64,000 bases of DNA from Mycobacterium sp. (lineage in GTDB: Bacteria > Actinomycetota > Actinomycetes > Mycobacteriales > Mycobacteriaceae): positions 1 to 64,000 of the forward strand of contig JAOPWC010000192.1 of assembly GCA_025965895.1 (NCBI GenBank), in the 5' to 3' direction. Shown here piece after piece: positions 15,924 to 24,136 of this stretch; positions within the stretch are counted from its first letter, which is position 1; every line of letters begins with the position of its first letter. The notes under the pieces were generated by a model, which searched no databases, was not told where the DNA came from, and was given only the letters and a program-made list of their open reading frames with translations. A program made the translations under genes and the position numbers.

Positions 15924-17371
15924 CTCGTAAGGTCGACTGGACCCCGCGCTATGTCGACGAGCGGGAGCTGTTCCCAGAGGAAATCAGCGGTCGGCCCTGG
16001 TTGCCCCGCGAGGCATGGCGCGACTGGAACGAGGCCTACCGCACCACCTATCGCGAGTACGTCGCGAACCAGCGCGAGAAGGACGCCGCGGTGCTCGGCG
16101 TGCGCGCCGCTCTGAGCAAGCCCCGCCTCTTCGACGATCTTGACCCCGGTTGGGTCCAGCTGGTCAAGTTCCACAACGGCGCTGTCACGCTCGTGGAGTA
16201 CGCGGGCGCGGTCGCCGAGCTGCGGATGGCCCGGTTCGGACGCGACAGCGCCTGGCGGATGATGTCGACACTGGGCGCGCTCGACGAGATCCGTCACACG
16301 CAGATCCCATTGCTGATCGGCCACGACATGCTGGCCCACGACGGCAACTTCGACTGGACCCATAAGGCGTTCTACACCAACGAATGGGTGATTCTTGCTG
16401 CACGTCACCTCTTCGACGACATGTTCCTGGCCGCCGACGCGATCGACTCCGCGATCCAGCTGAACTTCGTGTTCGAGACGGGCTTCACCAACCTGCAGTT
16501 CATGGCGATGGCGGCCATGGCCGACCGTGCCCACCATCACCTTTTCGAGAAGACGCTGGCAAGCATCCAGACCGACGAGGCCCGCCACGCCCAGATCGGT
16601 CACCCGGTCATGCGGACACTGCTCGAGAACGGGTCCCGTGAGCGGGCTCAGTACCTCGTCGACAAGATGTGGTGGCGATGTTGGCGGCTGTTCCTCGCGC
16701 TGACCGGAACCGCGATGGAGTACCTCACTCCGCTCAGCGCCCGGACCCGGTCTTTCAAGGAGTTCATGACCGAGTGGGTGTGCGACCAGTTCATGAAGAA
16801 CCTCGCAGAGTTCGACCTCGAAAAGCCTTGGTTCTGGGACCTTTTCACTGAAGAGCTCGACTACGCGCACCACAGCTTCCAACTGGGGCTTTATACCTAC
16901 CGGACCACATTGTGGTTCGACGTCGCCATGCCGGACCGCGCCGAACGCGAGTGGCTGAATGACAAGTACCCGTGCTGGGCGGAGACGTACGGACCGCTCT
17001 GGGACCAACTCGAGCGTCGCTGGGAAGCCGGTGGCGAGAGCAACACGTTGTCCTACGGGCTGCCCGGGCTGTGCAATCTCTGCCAGCTCCCCGCGTTGTT
17101 CATGCACCCCGGTCGGAATACGGCGTGCACGTTGGAGATGGACGGTCGACGGTACCTGTTCTGTTCCCAGCCGTGCCGCTGGATCTTCGAGCAGGAGAGC
17201 GCACGCTTCGCCGATCACAAGAGCGTGGTCGACCGCATCGTCGTCGGCGAGGCGCCCGGAAAGCTCACGGACCTGCACGGGTGGATGGGCCTCGAGGCGC
17301 CCGTCGAGACCGGCAAGGACCTGCGCCGGGGCCTCAATCCATGGCGCCTCGACCCCATCCCGACGACGTGA
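15890..17371 (+). CDS. Diiron monooxygenase hydroxylase alpha subunit (TmoA/IsoA-like)
   Basis: This is a 493-residue catalytic subunit of a four-component soluble diiron monooxygenase. All iron ligands of the family are visible: E103 (LVEYAG), E133 and H136 (DEIRH), E196 (FETGFTN), E230 and H233 (DEARH). T200 sits at the position of the conserved active-site Thr. The opening WLHVARKVDWTPRYV and the order of blocks match toluene-4-monooxygenase TmoA closely. Near the C-terminus a YHS-like cluster has C395, C398, C425 and C429. It inserts one O atom from O2 into an alkene, alkane or aromatic. Gene order A-B-C-D-E fits tmo and iso (isoprene) operons; the substrate cannot be decided. ATG 15890 lies within the MEDS gene. 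Confidence 0.9.
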   Translation: MVLRRDDWLHVARKVDWTPRYVDERELFPEEISGRPWLPREAWRDWNEAYRTTYREYVANQREKDAAVLGVRAALSKPRLFDDLDPGWVQLVKFHNGAVTLVEYAGAVAELRMARFGRDSAWRMMSTLGALDEIRHTQIPLLIGHDMLAHDGNFDWTHKAFYTNEWVILAARHLFDDMFLAADAIDSAIQLNFVFETGFTNLQFMAMAAMADRAHHHLFEKTLASIQTDEARHAQIGHPVMRTLLENGSRERAQYLVDKMWWRCWRLFLALTGTAMEYLTPLSARTRSFKEFMTEWVCDQFMKNLAEFDLEKPWFWDLFTEELDYAHHSFQLGLYTYRTTLWFDVAMPDRAEREWLNDKYPCWAETYGPLWDQLERRWEAGGESNTLSYGLPGLCNLCQLPALFMHPGRNTACTLEMDGRRYLFCSQPCRWIFEQESARFADHKSVVDRIVVGEAPGKLTDLHGWMGLEAPVETGKDLRRGLNPWRLDPIPTT

Positions 17372-17381
17372 GTGTGCAGCG

Positions 17382-17618
17382 ATGCGCATCTACCTCTTCG
17401 GGTACGCCAGCGACGACTTCCTGGCCCGGGTGATCGTGACTCCGAACCAGCGCACGGTGGCGCAACTGGCCGACCAGCTGGTGGCTTGGGGCCTGGCGCC
17501 TGACCGGATCGGATGCGTGAAGGTCCGCAACGAGGTCGGCGACATCCTCGATCCCTCTCTCACCATCGCTCAGGCAGGTCTCGGAAATGGCGACATCTTC
17601 ACCGTCGAGCGAGCCTGA
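17382..17618 (+). CDS. Diiron monooxygenase hydroxylase gamma subunit (TmoB-like)
   Basis: This is a 78-residue protein with the ubiquitin-like size and profile of TmoB/IsoB: MRIYLFGY, then LADQLVAWG and GDILDPSLTIAQAGL near the end. It is the small structural subunit of the alpha2-beta2-gamma2 hydroxylase. It starts 10 bp after the alpha gene and overlaps the next gene by 32 bp. Confidence 0.85.
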   Translation: MRIYLFGYASDDFLARVIVTPNQRTVAQLADQLVAWGLAPDRIGCVKVRNEVGDILDPSLTIAQAGLGNGDIFTVERA

Positions 17619-17943
17619 ACGTGCCGGGACAGTGTGGCAGTACGCAGCGACGCTGGACGACGTCTGGGAGGGCGAGATGCTCGCGATGACCCTCGGCTCC
17701 GTCGACGTGCTGCTGTGCAACGTCGGCGGCGAGCTGATCGCCTACGAGGATCGCTGTCCTCACCTCGCGAACCCGCTTTCGCAGGGCGTACTGGCTGAAA
17801 ACGTTCTGACCTGCGCTGCGCACGAGTGGGTCTTCGATATACGCACGGGTCATGGGGTGAATCCGGAAACTGCGTGCCTGCGTCGCTTCCCGGTGCGACT
17901 CGACGGCGATCAGGTCTTCGTCGACGTGGGGCATGACCAGTGA
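17587..17943 (+). CDS. Rieske ferredoxin of the monooxygenase (TmoC-like)
   Basis: This is a 118-residue protein. The Rieske [2Fe-2S] ligands are C57 and H59 (RCPHL) and C76 and H79 (CAAH), with 16 residues between H59 and C76. It carries electrons from an NADH reductase to the diiron hydroxylase. The reductase (TmoF/IsoF type) is not encoded in this operon or elsewhere in the window. Presence of a Rieske protein places the enzyme in the four-component alkene/aromatic class rather than the methane, phenol or propane classes. ATG 17587 overlaps the gamma gene. Confidence 0.9.
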   Translation: MATSSPSSEPERAGTVWQYAATLDDVWEGEMLAMTLGSVDVLLCNVGGELIAYEDRCPHLANPLSQGVLAENVLTCAAHEWVFDIRTGHGVNPETACLRRFPVRLDGDQVFVDVGHDQ

Positions 17944-18272
17944 GCGCGCCGGGCGCGGGAGACGGCGTGGGCCCGGTGCTGCAGGCAACGCCGTTCGCGC
18001 GTGTGGTCGTGTCGGTGATCAAGGACGAGAACGAACACGTGCTCGTCCTCGATGAGGATGCTTACCTCCGCGTGCTGGCCCCCCGAGTCTGTCGGCTGTC
18101 CCGGGCCGGGGTCGAGGCCGCACTGGGAGCAACCGTCCGGTTCCCCGGCGACCTCGAGCTCGTGATGTCGTCGTTCACGGGTGTCCTGAAGCTGACCGAG
18201 GACGGCGCCGTCTGGCGGCTCGCGAGTGAACATGCCCAGCATCCGGCCACTCGCCTGGCAGGTGACCGATGA
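17940..18272 (+). CDS. Monooxygenase effector/coupling protein (TmoD/MmoB family)
   Basis: This is a 110-residue protein that matches the MmoB/DmpM effector family in size and gene position. Visible features are VVSVIKDENEHVLVLDED and a central DLELVMSSFTGVLKLTEDGAVW. Such proteins have no cofactor; they bind the hydroxylase and tune substrate and oxygen access. GTG 17940 overlaps the stop of the Rieske gene (GTGA), and its own stop overlaps the next start (ATGA). Confidence 0.85.
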   Translation: MSAPGAGDGVGPVLQATPFARVVVSVIKDENEHVLVLDEDAYLRVLAPRVCRLSRAGVEAALGATVRFPGDLELVMSSFTGVLKLTEDGAVWRLASEHAQHPATRLAGDR

Positions 18273-19285
18273 CCACACCGTCTCGTCCACCGGGCCGCAA
18301 AACGTATTCCCGGCTTGCGGCGGGACGGCGCGTGCCATCCGAGTACGAGCTGGTCAGCTCGGACCTGCACTACAACCATCCGCTGCGCTTCGAGCTACCG
18401 GAAGGCAATCCCGTTGTCGACTGGTACTACCGCCACCGTGAAGGCTCTGCGCTGCAAGCCCGCAATTGGGAGCAGTTCGCCGACCCGCGTCGCACCACCT
18501 ACCGGGTATACACGCAGCTGGAAGACGGTCGCGAAGACGTTGTCGACGGCTTGCTGCGGGAAATCGATGAGACCGCCTACGACCGGCAGCTGGATCCCGA
18601 GTGGGTGCGGTTCCTTGATCGCTGGTACTTCCCGCTGCGCTTTCCGGTCCACGGGTTGCAGATGCTGGCGTCCTACATCGCGCAGATGGCGCCCTCTTCC
18701 AGGATCACGAATTGCGCCGCGTTCCAGGCGGCAGACGAGATGCGCCGCGTCCAGCGGATCGCATACCGCGCCGTGCAGCTTAACGGTCCGCCGTTGGACC
18801 CCGAGACGGCGCGTCGACAGCAGGCGGCGTGGGAAGACGCCGAAGCATTCCAGCCCCTGCGAGAGCTCATCGAACGCGCCCTGATCACCTACGACTGGGG
18901 CGAGGCGTTCGCAGTGACCAACGCCGTCATCAAGCCGTGCATCGATCGGCTCATCAACCAGGAGGTCGCGGGCACGCTGGCAACCGCGAACGGCGACCCG
19001 ATCCTGACGAGCATTCACTTCTCGCTCCACGAGGATGCGCGATGGCATCGGGCATGGACAGCAGCGCTGCTGCGGCACCTCATAAACGACACACCTGCCA
19101 ATGCGGAGCTTGTTTCGGCGTGGGTCTCGAAGTGGCGCCCGCTCGCATCCCAGGCACTGGAAGCTTTCGCGGGCGTCGTGGCGGACGCACCGGTGAGGTT
19201 GGATCCGGCCGCGCTCGCTGCCCGGATCAGCGACGAGGTGTCGCGTGAAACGGAGGTCGCGCTGCAGCGGCAAGCCGGCGAATAG
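18269..19285 (+). CDS. Diiron monooxygenase hydroxylase beta subunit (TmoE-like)
   Basis: This is a 338-residue helical subunit with the TmoE pattern: KTYSRLAAGRRVPSEYELVS, NWEQFADPRRTTYRVYTQ, then LDRWYFPLRFPVHGLQMLASYIAQM and ALITYDWGEAFAVTNAVIKP. It pairs with alpha in the hydroxylase and lacks a full diiron ligand set, as expected. It is the last gene of the operon and is followed by a strong hairpin 25 bp later. A reductase normally comes next (TmoF/IsoF) but is absent. Confidence 0.88.
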   Translation: MTTPSRPPGRKTYSRLAAGRRVPSEYELVSSDLHYNHPLRFELPEGNPVVDWYYRHREGSALQARNWEQFADPRRTTYRVYTQLEDGREDVVDGLLREIDETAYDRQLDPEWVRFLDRWYFPLRFPVHGLQMLASYIAQMAPSSRITNCAAFQAADEMRRVQRIAYRAVQLNGPPLDPETARRQQAAWEDAEAFQPLRELIERALITYDWGEAFAVTNAVIKPCIDRLINQEVAGTLATANGDPILTSIHFSLHEDARWHRAWTAALLRHLINDTPANAELVSAWVSKWRPLASQALEAFAGVVADAPVRLDPAALAARISDEVSRETEVALQRQAGE

Positions 19286-19310
19286 CGCGTGGGCGCAACG
19301 AAGGTGGGAA

Positions 19311-19338
19311 CTTCTCCTGGCCGGTTGGCCAGGAGAAG
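19311..19338. terminator. Strong terminator after the monooxygenase operon
   Basis: CTTCTCCTGGCC (19311-19322), loop GGTT, GGCCAGGAGAAG (19327-19338): a perfect 12-bp stem with a 4-base loop. It lies between convergent genes and probably works in both directions. Confidence 0.8.
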
Positions 19339-19354
19339 TCGTGGGCTTGATGGG

Positions 19355-19585
19355 TCAGGTGTCGGAGTCGTCGACGGCGGTGACTGCGACGGTGCCGTCA
19401 TCGGCGATCGTCACCACCACGTCGAGGTCGTCGGAGTCGTCGATGATTGTCAGGAGCTCGACCACCGCATTGCGGAGCTCAGGTGCATTCATGTTGTCAA
19501 TGGTCGCTCGGTTGTCCGGATTTCCGCCGGGGGCTTGAAGATCCGTGGATGTCGATGATTGGGATTTGTCTGCGTTGTCAGCCAT
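19355..19585 (-). CDS. Small acidic protein of unknown function
   Basis: This is a 76-residue protein from ATG 19585. A polar N-terminus is followed by LRNAVVELLTIIDDSDDLDV and a Val/Thr-Asp strand-rich end (VVVTIADDGTVAVTAVDDSDT). It is strongly acidic, with no Cys, signal or membrane segment. It lies against the monooxygenase terminator in opposite orientation. I do not recognise the family. Its codon pattern (mostly G/C third positions) suggests a real gene. Confidence 0.5.
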   Translation of the reverse strand: MADNADKSQSSTSTDLQAPGGNPDNRATIDNMNAPELRNAVVELLTIIDDSDDLDVVVTIADDGTVAVTAVDDSDT

Positions 19586-19827
19586 GAGGTAGACGCTACG
19601 GAGTCGCGCGACCGGAGAAATCGGCCCCGCAAGCCGGATCTGCGCCCCCGATTTCACATCCCAGGTCAATGGCCACCAGGGCGAAAAACGCCACAATCCA
19701 AGCTTTTCCAGGCGTTCCGGACCTCCGGTGGATCAGCATCGATGGTACCGATGCGTCAGGTAACGGAACCGCAACGGTGCTACTTCCCGCGTGTTGAAGG
19801 CCAGGAAGCGCGATCGCCGGGCGCCGG

Positions 19828-20208
19828 CTATTCCGAGGCGTCGAGGACGCTGACCGCGATGCCGTACGGCACGAACCGCACCATGCGGTTCGAGTCTGTG
19901 TTGTTCTTGTTGGCCCGGAGCGCATCGAGTTCGGTCGCATACACCTCTTCGACTCTGGCGCCGCCATCTGAGTCGACGGTGTAGATGGCCCAGACCCCCT
20001 CACCTGCCTCACCCGTGGTCTCCGGTTCACCCCGGGGGCGCGAGTACCGCGCGAACTCGTCGAACAGCGCCGACCACCCTGCCCGCTCGCCCGGTAGCGT
20101 GACGAATCTACTGAATCGGTCCAACGCGTCGCGCAGACCCTCGCCCGCCTCGCGGACAACCCGCTCGAAATCTGCGGGATCAAATCCAAACGGGCCGTTG
20201 TCGCTCAT
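19828..20208 (-). CDS. Conserved mycobacterial protein (Rv0313-like)
   Basis: This is a 126-residue protein. ATG 20208 has a perfect AGGAGG 6 bases upstream. It opens MSDNGPFGFDPADFERVVRE, continues with an amphipathic helix (GLRDALDRFSRFV) and ends with a beta-rich domain (EGVWAIYTVDSDGGA, NRMVRFVPYGIAVSVLD). Size and position next to the DUF7159 gene fit M. tuberculosis Rv0313, recalled from memory. Cytosolic; function unknown. Downstream of, and probably co-transcribed with nothing else on, the minus strand apart from the small acidic gene. Confidence 0.7.
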   Translation of the reverse strand: MSDNGPFGFDPADFERVVREAGEGLRDALDRFSRFVTLPGERAGWSALFDEFARYSRPRGEPETTGEAGEGVWAIYTVDSDGGARVEEVYATELDALRANKNNTDSNRMVRFVPYGIAVSVLDASE

Positions 20209-20301
20209 GACGGTCCTCCTGCCAGGCACACCGCGGCGCTCGCGGTTATAGCAAGTGTGCGCGCCGCAGGCGTCGCGCGCCACGGCACGCCTCCGTAGCC
20301 C

Positions 20302-22152
20302 TCAGCGGTTTGGCCACCACGGCGCCTGGCCGCCACCGCTGCCCGTCGCGGCGGACGACCTCGAGGGCGTCTGCCAAAGCGAACGCGGTGGTGGCTGACT
20401 CGGCGGAAGTTGTTCCGGTGCCGGCTCAGGCGCCCACTGCCGGGTAGGCGGTGGTGTCCACTGCGGCGTCCATTCCGAGGTCTGAGGTCTTTGCGGCGGT
20501 GTCCACTGCGGAGCCTCGGGTGTCCGCGGCAGTGTCCACTGGGGAGGCTCCGGTGGCGTCCACTGCGGAAGCTGCGGCGGCGTCCACCGTGGAGGCTCGG
20601 GTGATTGCTGTCGGGGCCAGGACCCGAATGGCGAAGACGGCAGCAGCTGCTGCGGTTGTCCGCCTTGTGGCTGAGGCCCCAATGGTATCTGGAGTGGCCC
20701 GATCCACAACGATGGCGCCCTCCACGGCAAGGCCGGCGCCTGCAGGGCAGGCGCGACGGGGGCCGCGGGCGCAGGCGGCGGCAGGGCAGCGGGCGGCGGC
20801 AAGGCAGCCGGCGGCGGCGCCAACGGAGGCGGTTCCGGGATGGCGGCCGGAACAGGAGGGTCTTGGGCAGGCGGAGCTACGGCGGCTACCGGCGCCGCGG
20901 TGAGCGGCTTCTCGACGGCGACCGGCGTCGGTGCCGGCACCGACTGGGCCTCGGCGGGTTGCTGCGCAACGGGAGCACTGGCCTTGACGGCCGGCTCCTG
21001 TGTCGGCGGCGGGGGCTGCGCCACGAGCGACGCCGGGTCGGGAATCGCGGCCGCGGGAAGTTGTTGCGGCGGCGCCTGCGCGACGGCAGGAGGACTTTGG
21101 ATCACGGCGGGACGCTCGGTGATGGCCGGTGTCGGCGCCGCAGCGTTCGGCTTCATTGCCTTTTCGGCAGGGGTTGAGCCCTGATCGACGGTGGGCCGGA
21201 TGCTGACCGCAAGCGACATGACGAGCGCCACGGCAGCTATCACGAAGACCGAGGCCACGAGGCTGCCGACGGGCATGAGTACGTTACGGACGCCTCGCGG
21301 GTCTGCATACTCCACTGACTCCGCTGACCCCGCGGACTCCGCCACGTCATCGATGTCGAGGTGACCGACCGGGCCCAGTTCCGTGTCGGCGTCAGCCAAT
21401 TTCACCGGTGGACCACTGAGTGCGACGGAGCCATCGGGATCCTGCGCATACGCCAGGCCAGTCGTCGACGCCTCGAAGCCCGGCACCACCGCGGCGGCCA
21501 GCGCCGCACCGCGGGCCAGGGCCAACTCGGGTTCCTCGGGGACGATCACCGGCTGCGGTATCAGCTCCTCCAGATCCGATCTCACCGAGCGGACATCCGT
21601 GCCGGAACCCACAATGAACACGCCCTGCGGGGGCGGGACGCTTTCCTCAAGGCTCCTGACCATCTCCTGAAGGACGTCCTTTGCGTCGGGGCTGCCGAAG
21701 CTCCAGGTGCGCACCTCCACGATCGACCCGTCGGCGCTGTTGACGAACGTCAGCGTCGCGGTGTCAGGCTTCATGAGGATTACTGCTGTGGTGTCGTAGC
21801 CCAGCGCACGGCCGACGGTCTGCGCCAGTGCACCGGCGGCGCTTTGCTCCGACACCACCACCACGTTGTCGAGCCCGCGAGCCGCGATACTGTCCTGCAA
21901 CGGGCACGGCACGGGCTGGTCGACCCACGTCACTCCGCTCACCACCAAGTGGTGACCTATGGACAGTGCGCTCTGCCGAGTTGCCAGAATTGCAGCGCTA
22001 ACTTGCTCGGACGGACTGGGCTTCAGACCGTCCGCGGGCGCGGCCGTATCGAAGGCCTCGCTTTCTACGGTGACGCCATCGGCCCTTTCGCCCTCGATTA
22101 GCACCATGCGGACCGTAGTGGCTGCCATCGACACACCAAGCACAATGTCCAT
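20302..22152 (-). CDS. DUF7159-family membrane protein with long Pro-rich tail (Rv0312-like)
   Basis: This is a 616-residue protein. Residues 1-240 form an actin/Hsp70-like domain (MDIVLGVSMAATTVRMVLIE, GYDTTAVILMKPDTATLTFV, GVFIVGSGTDV). One transmembrane helix lies at about 288-316 (SLVASVFVIAAVALVMSLAV). The rest is Pro/Ala/Gln-rich and ends in QWTPP-type repeats. The layout suggests a cytosolic nucleotide-binding-like head and a long extracellular stalk. It matches the M. tuberculosis Rv0312 type in size. The tail's DNA is low complexity and gives long false frames on the other strand. Function unknown. Confidence 0.75.
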   Translation of the reverse strand: MDIVLGVSMAATTVRMVLIEGERADGVTVESEAFDTAAPADGLKPSPSEQVSAAILATRQSALSIGHHLVVSGVTWVDQPVPCPLQDSIAARGLDNVVVVSEQSAAGALAQTVGRALGYDTTAVILMKPDTATLTFVNSADGSIVEVRTWSFGSPDAKDVLQEMVRSLEESVPPPQGVFIVGSGTDVRSVRSDLEELIPQPVIVPEEPELALARGAALAAAVVPGFEASTTGLAYAQDPDGSVALSGPPVKLADADTELGPVGHLDIDDVAESAGSAESVEYADPRGVRNVLMPVGSLVASVFVIAAVALVMSLAVSIRPTVDQGSTPAEKAMKPNAAAPTPAITERPAVIQSPPAVAQAPPQQLPAAAIPDPASLVAQPPPPTQEPAVKASAPVAQQPAEAQSVPAPTPVAVEKPLTAAPVAAVAPPAQDPPVPAAIPEPPPLAPPPAALPPPAALPPPAPAAPVAPALQAPALPWRAPSLWIGPLQIPLGPQPQGGQPQQLLPSSPFGSWPRQQSPEPPRWTPPQLPQWTPPEPPQWTLPRTPEAPQWTPPQRPQTSEWTPQWTPPPTRQWAPEPAPEQLPPSQPPPRSLWQTPSRSSAATGSGGGQAPWWPNR

Positions 22153-22480
22153 TGGCCCCTCCAGAAACTCGATATGCAGTTTTGGGTCTTCGGAGGCGTT
22201 AACGCGACGCTACTCGGGTGGGCGCTGAATTGCACTGCGAATCGAATGATCGTTATCTGTGGATTTCGGCCGGTGCCGCACAGTGTGGGGCTGACTGGGC
22301 GCAGGTGACCAAACGGGCTGACCGCATTGGCTTTTCAACCACTGTCGCCGCTACCGGTCGATGTCCGGGACCGCCGTGGCCGGGACCGGAGGTAAGCCCC
22401 ATAAAAGCGGCGGTCATGGAGAATGCATTGGTGCCAAGCACTCAGCGGAAAGGCTTCGGTCGTGCGCCATACTCCCCGGT
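22153..22480. other. 328-bp divergent intergenic region
   Basis: It separates the DUF7159 gene (minus) from a small plus-strand gene. No gene or clear repeat is visible. It should hold promoters in both directions. Confidence 0.4.
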
Positions 22481-22699
22481 ATGGCTTTCAAGGTGTGGAT
22501 CGTCGATGAGGAGCCCGCGGACTGCGGCGACGGCGACATGTACGAGTTCCTGGCGGGCGGCATCCTCGCGATTCACTACTCCACCCCGGGACGTTGGAGC
22601 GACTATTACCAGCCCACGGTGTGGAGACGGGTCGCTGCCCAGCCCAACCACAGGCCCGGTGAACCGGCGGACACCTCGATAGGGCCCGACTTCGAGTAG
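22481..22699 (+). CDS. Small conserved-type protein of unknown function
   Basis: This is a 72-residue protein from ATG 22481: MAFKVWIVDEEPADCGDGDMYEF, shown here only in part, with a Trp/Tyr-rich middle (GRWSDYYQPTVWRRV). It has no signal or membrane segment. The aromatic content and codon pattern look coding. Family not recognised. Confidence 0.45.
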   Translation: MAFKVWIVDEEPADCGDGDMYEFLAGGILAIHYSTPGRWSDYYQPTVWRRVAAQPNHRPGEPADTSIGPDFE

Positions 22700-22828
22700 C
22701 CCTACCTCGCGACGAGCCGGCAGCGGCGGCGTGTTGGCCGCGAAGCTAACCCGCCGTGGCCGCAAAAACTGCGCACAGGTAGCCGTGACTTACGGCGGCG
22801 ACAACCGAGCGCGCATAACGTCGGTGCC

Positions 22829-23497
22829 ATGACCACCACGCTTCAGGACTCCAAAGTCGCGACAACCCTTGACCGCCTTTACAGCGCGGCCGCAGAACAG
22901 ATGCCCAGGCTGCGCGAACGGCGGGGGGAGCTCGCCCAGCTGTCCTCGGCCACCGCGCAGGAGCGCGCCGACGCGCTGAGCGAGATCTACATGCCGGTCA
23001 CTCCCACCGCCGGGCGCCTGCTGTATTCGTTGGTGAGGGCGACGCGCCCGACCACAATCGTCGAATTCGGCATGTCGTTCGGCATCTCCGCGATCCAGCT
23101 CGCGGCGGCGGTGCGCGACAACGGCCGCGGTCAGATCGTCACCACCGAGCTCAGTGCCGCCAAGATCGCCGCGGCCAAGAAGAATTTCGTCGACACGGGG
23201 CTCGAGGACCTGATCACGGTCCTCCAAGGAGACGCGCTCAGCACGCTGGCCAGCGTTGACGGGCCGGTCGACTTCGTGCTGCTTGACGGATGGAAAGAGC
23301 TCTACCTGCCGGTGATCAAGCTGCTCGAAGCACAGTTGTCTCCGGGAACCATCATCGTCGCCGACAACACCAACATGGAGGACACCAAGCCTTACCTCGA
23401 CTACGTGCGCGACCCTGACAACGGTTATGTGAGCGTCAACTTCCTCGCCCGGGAATCAGACAGCATGGAGCTCACCTGCCGCGCTACCAGAATGTGA
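22829..23497 (+). CDS. O-methyltransferase (SAM-dependent, Methyltransf_3/24 type)
   Basis: This is a 222-residue class I methyltransferase. Motif I is IVEFGMSFGISAIQLAAA, the acidic loop VTTELSAAK binds the SAM ribose, and VDFVLLDGWKELY and IIVADNTNMED supply the divalent-metal Asp/Asn residues typical of catechol O-methyltransferase-like enzymes. It transfers a methyl group to a hydroxyl on a small molecule, not identifiable here. An N-terminal helical cap covers residues 1-55. It stands alone between small genes on the plus strand. Confidence 0.8.
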   Translation: MTTTLQDSKVATTLDRLYSAAAEQMPRLRERRGELAQLSSATAQERADALSEIYMPVTPTAGRLLYSLVRATRPTTIVEFGMSFGISAIQLAAAVRDNGRGQIVTTELSAAKIAAAKKNFVDTGLEDLITVLQGDALSTLASVDGPVDFVLLDGWKELYLPVIKLLEAQLSPGTIIVADNTNMEDTKPYLDYVRDPDNGYVSVNFLARESDSMELTCRATRM

Positions 23498-23676
23498 CAG
23501 CGCCACCTGAGCGAGTGCGTGAATGTCGTTGACGGCCAGTGGGGTTACCCGCGACCCGATGGCGCGATCGAACAGAACCCCGACGCATATTCAGCCAAAC
23601 GCCCCCACGCCGCGGCAGGGACAACAGGATCCACCGGGCCGTTCCGTCATCGCCGCAAGTGTGCTGCAATGACCCG

Positions 23677-24135
23677 ATGAACGACTCCGCAGCCGACAAA
23701 GAGGACATCGCTCTCGTGAAGTACCGGTACCTGCGGGCCCTGGACACCAAAGACTGGGAGGAATTCGCCGGCACCCTCGCCGAGGACGTCACCGGCGACT
23801 ACGGTGACCGACTGCATTTCACCAACCGCACAGAACTCGTCGACTACATGCGGTCGTCGCTCGGGCCCGGCGTCATCACGGAGCATCGCGTCACACACCC
23901 GGAGATCACAATCGACGGCGACGAAGCCAGAGCCACCTGGTATCTGCAGGACCGGGTCATCGTCGCGGAATTCAGCTTCATGCTCATCGGCGCGGCCTTT
24001 TACCACGACACGTATCGCCGCAGCGACAACGGCTGGAAGATCAGCGCGACCGGCTACGACCGCACCTACGAGGCAACGATGTCGCTGGAGAGCCTGAACT
24101 TCAAAATCAAGCCCGGGCGAGCGTTGCACGTCTAG
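23677..24135 (+). CDS. SnoaL-like protein (NTF2 fold)
   Basis: This is a 152-residue protein from ATG 23677. The NTF2-like pattern is IALVKYRYLRALDTKDWEEF, then DVTGDYGD, HRVTHPEITIDGDEARATWY and a WKISATGYDRTYE end. SnoaL-type folds serve as small hydrolases, isomerases or dehydratases. Position next to the YkuD gene fits M. tuberculosis Rv0310c. It ends one base before the convergent YkuD gene stop. Confidence 0.8.
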   Translation: MNDSAADKEDIALVKYRYLRALDTKDWEEFAGTLAEDVTGDYGDRLHFTNRTELVDYMRSSLGPGVITEHRVTHPEITIDGDEARATWYLQDRVIVAEFSFMLIGAAFYHDTYRRSDNGWKISATGYDRTYEATMSLESLNFKIKPGRALHV

Positions 24136-24136
24136 G

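Noticed and set aside
15806..17389. 527-residue minus-strand frame across the monooxygenase alpha gene
   Set aside because: Antisense shadow of a GC-rich gene; the plus strand has all catalytic motifs.
20410..21184. Plus-strand Arg-, Ala- and Gly-rich frames opposite the DUF7159 tail
   Set aside because: They arise from the Pro/Gln-rich repetitive codons of the real minus-strand gene.
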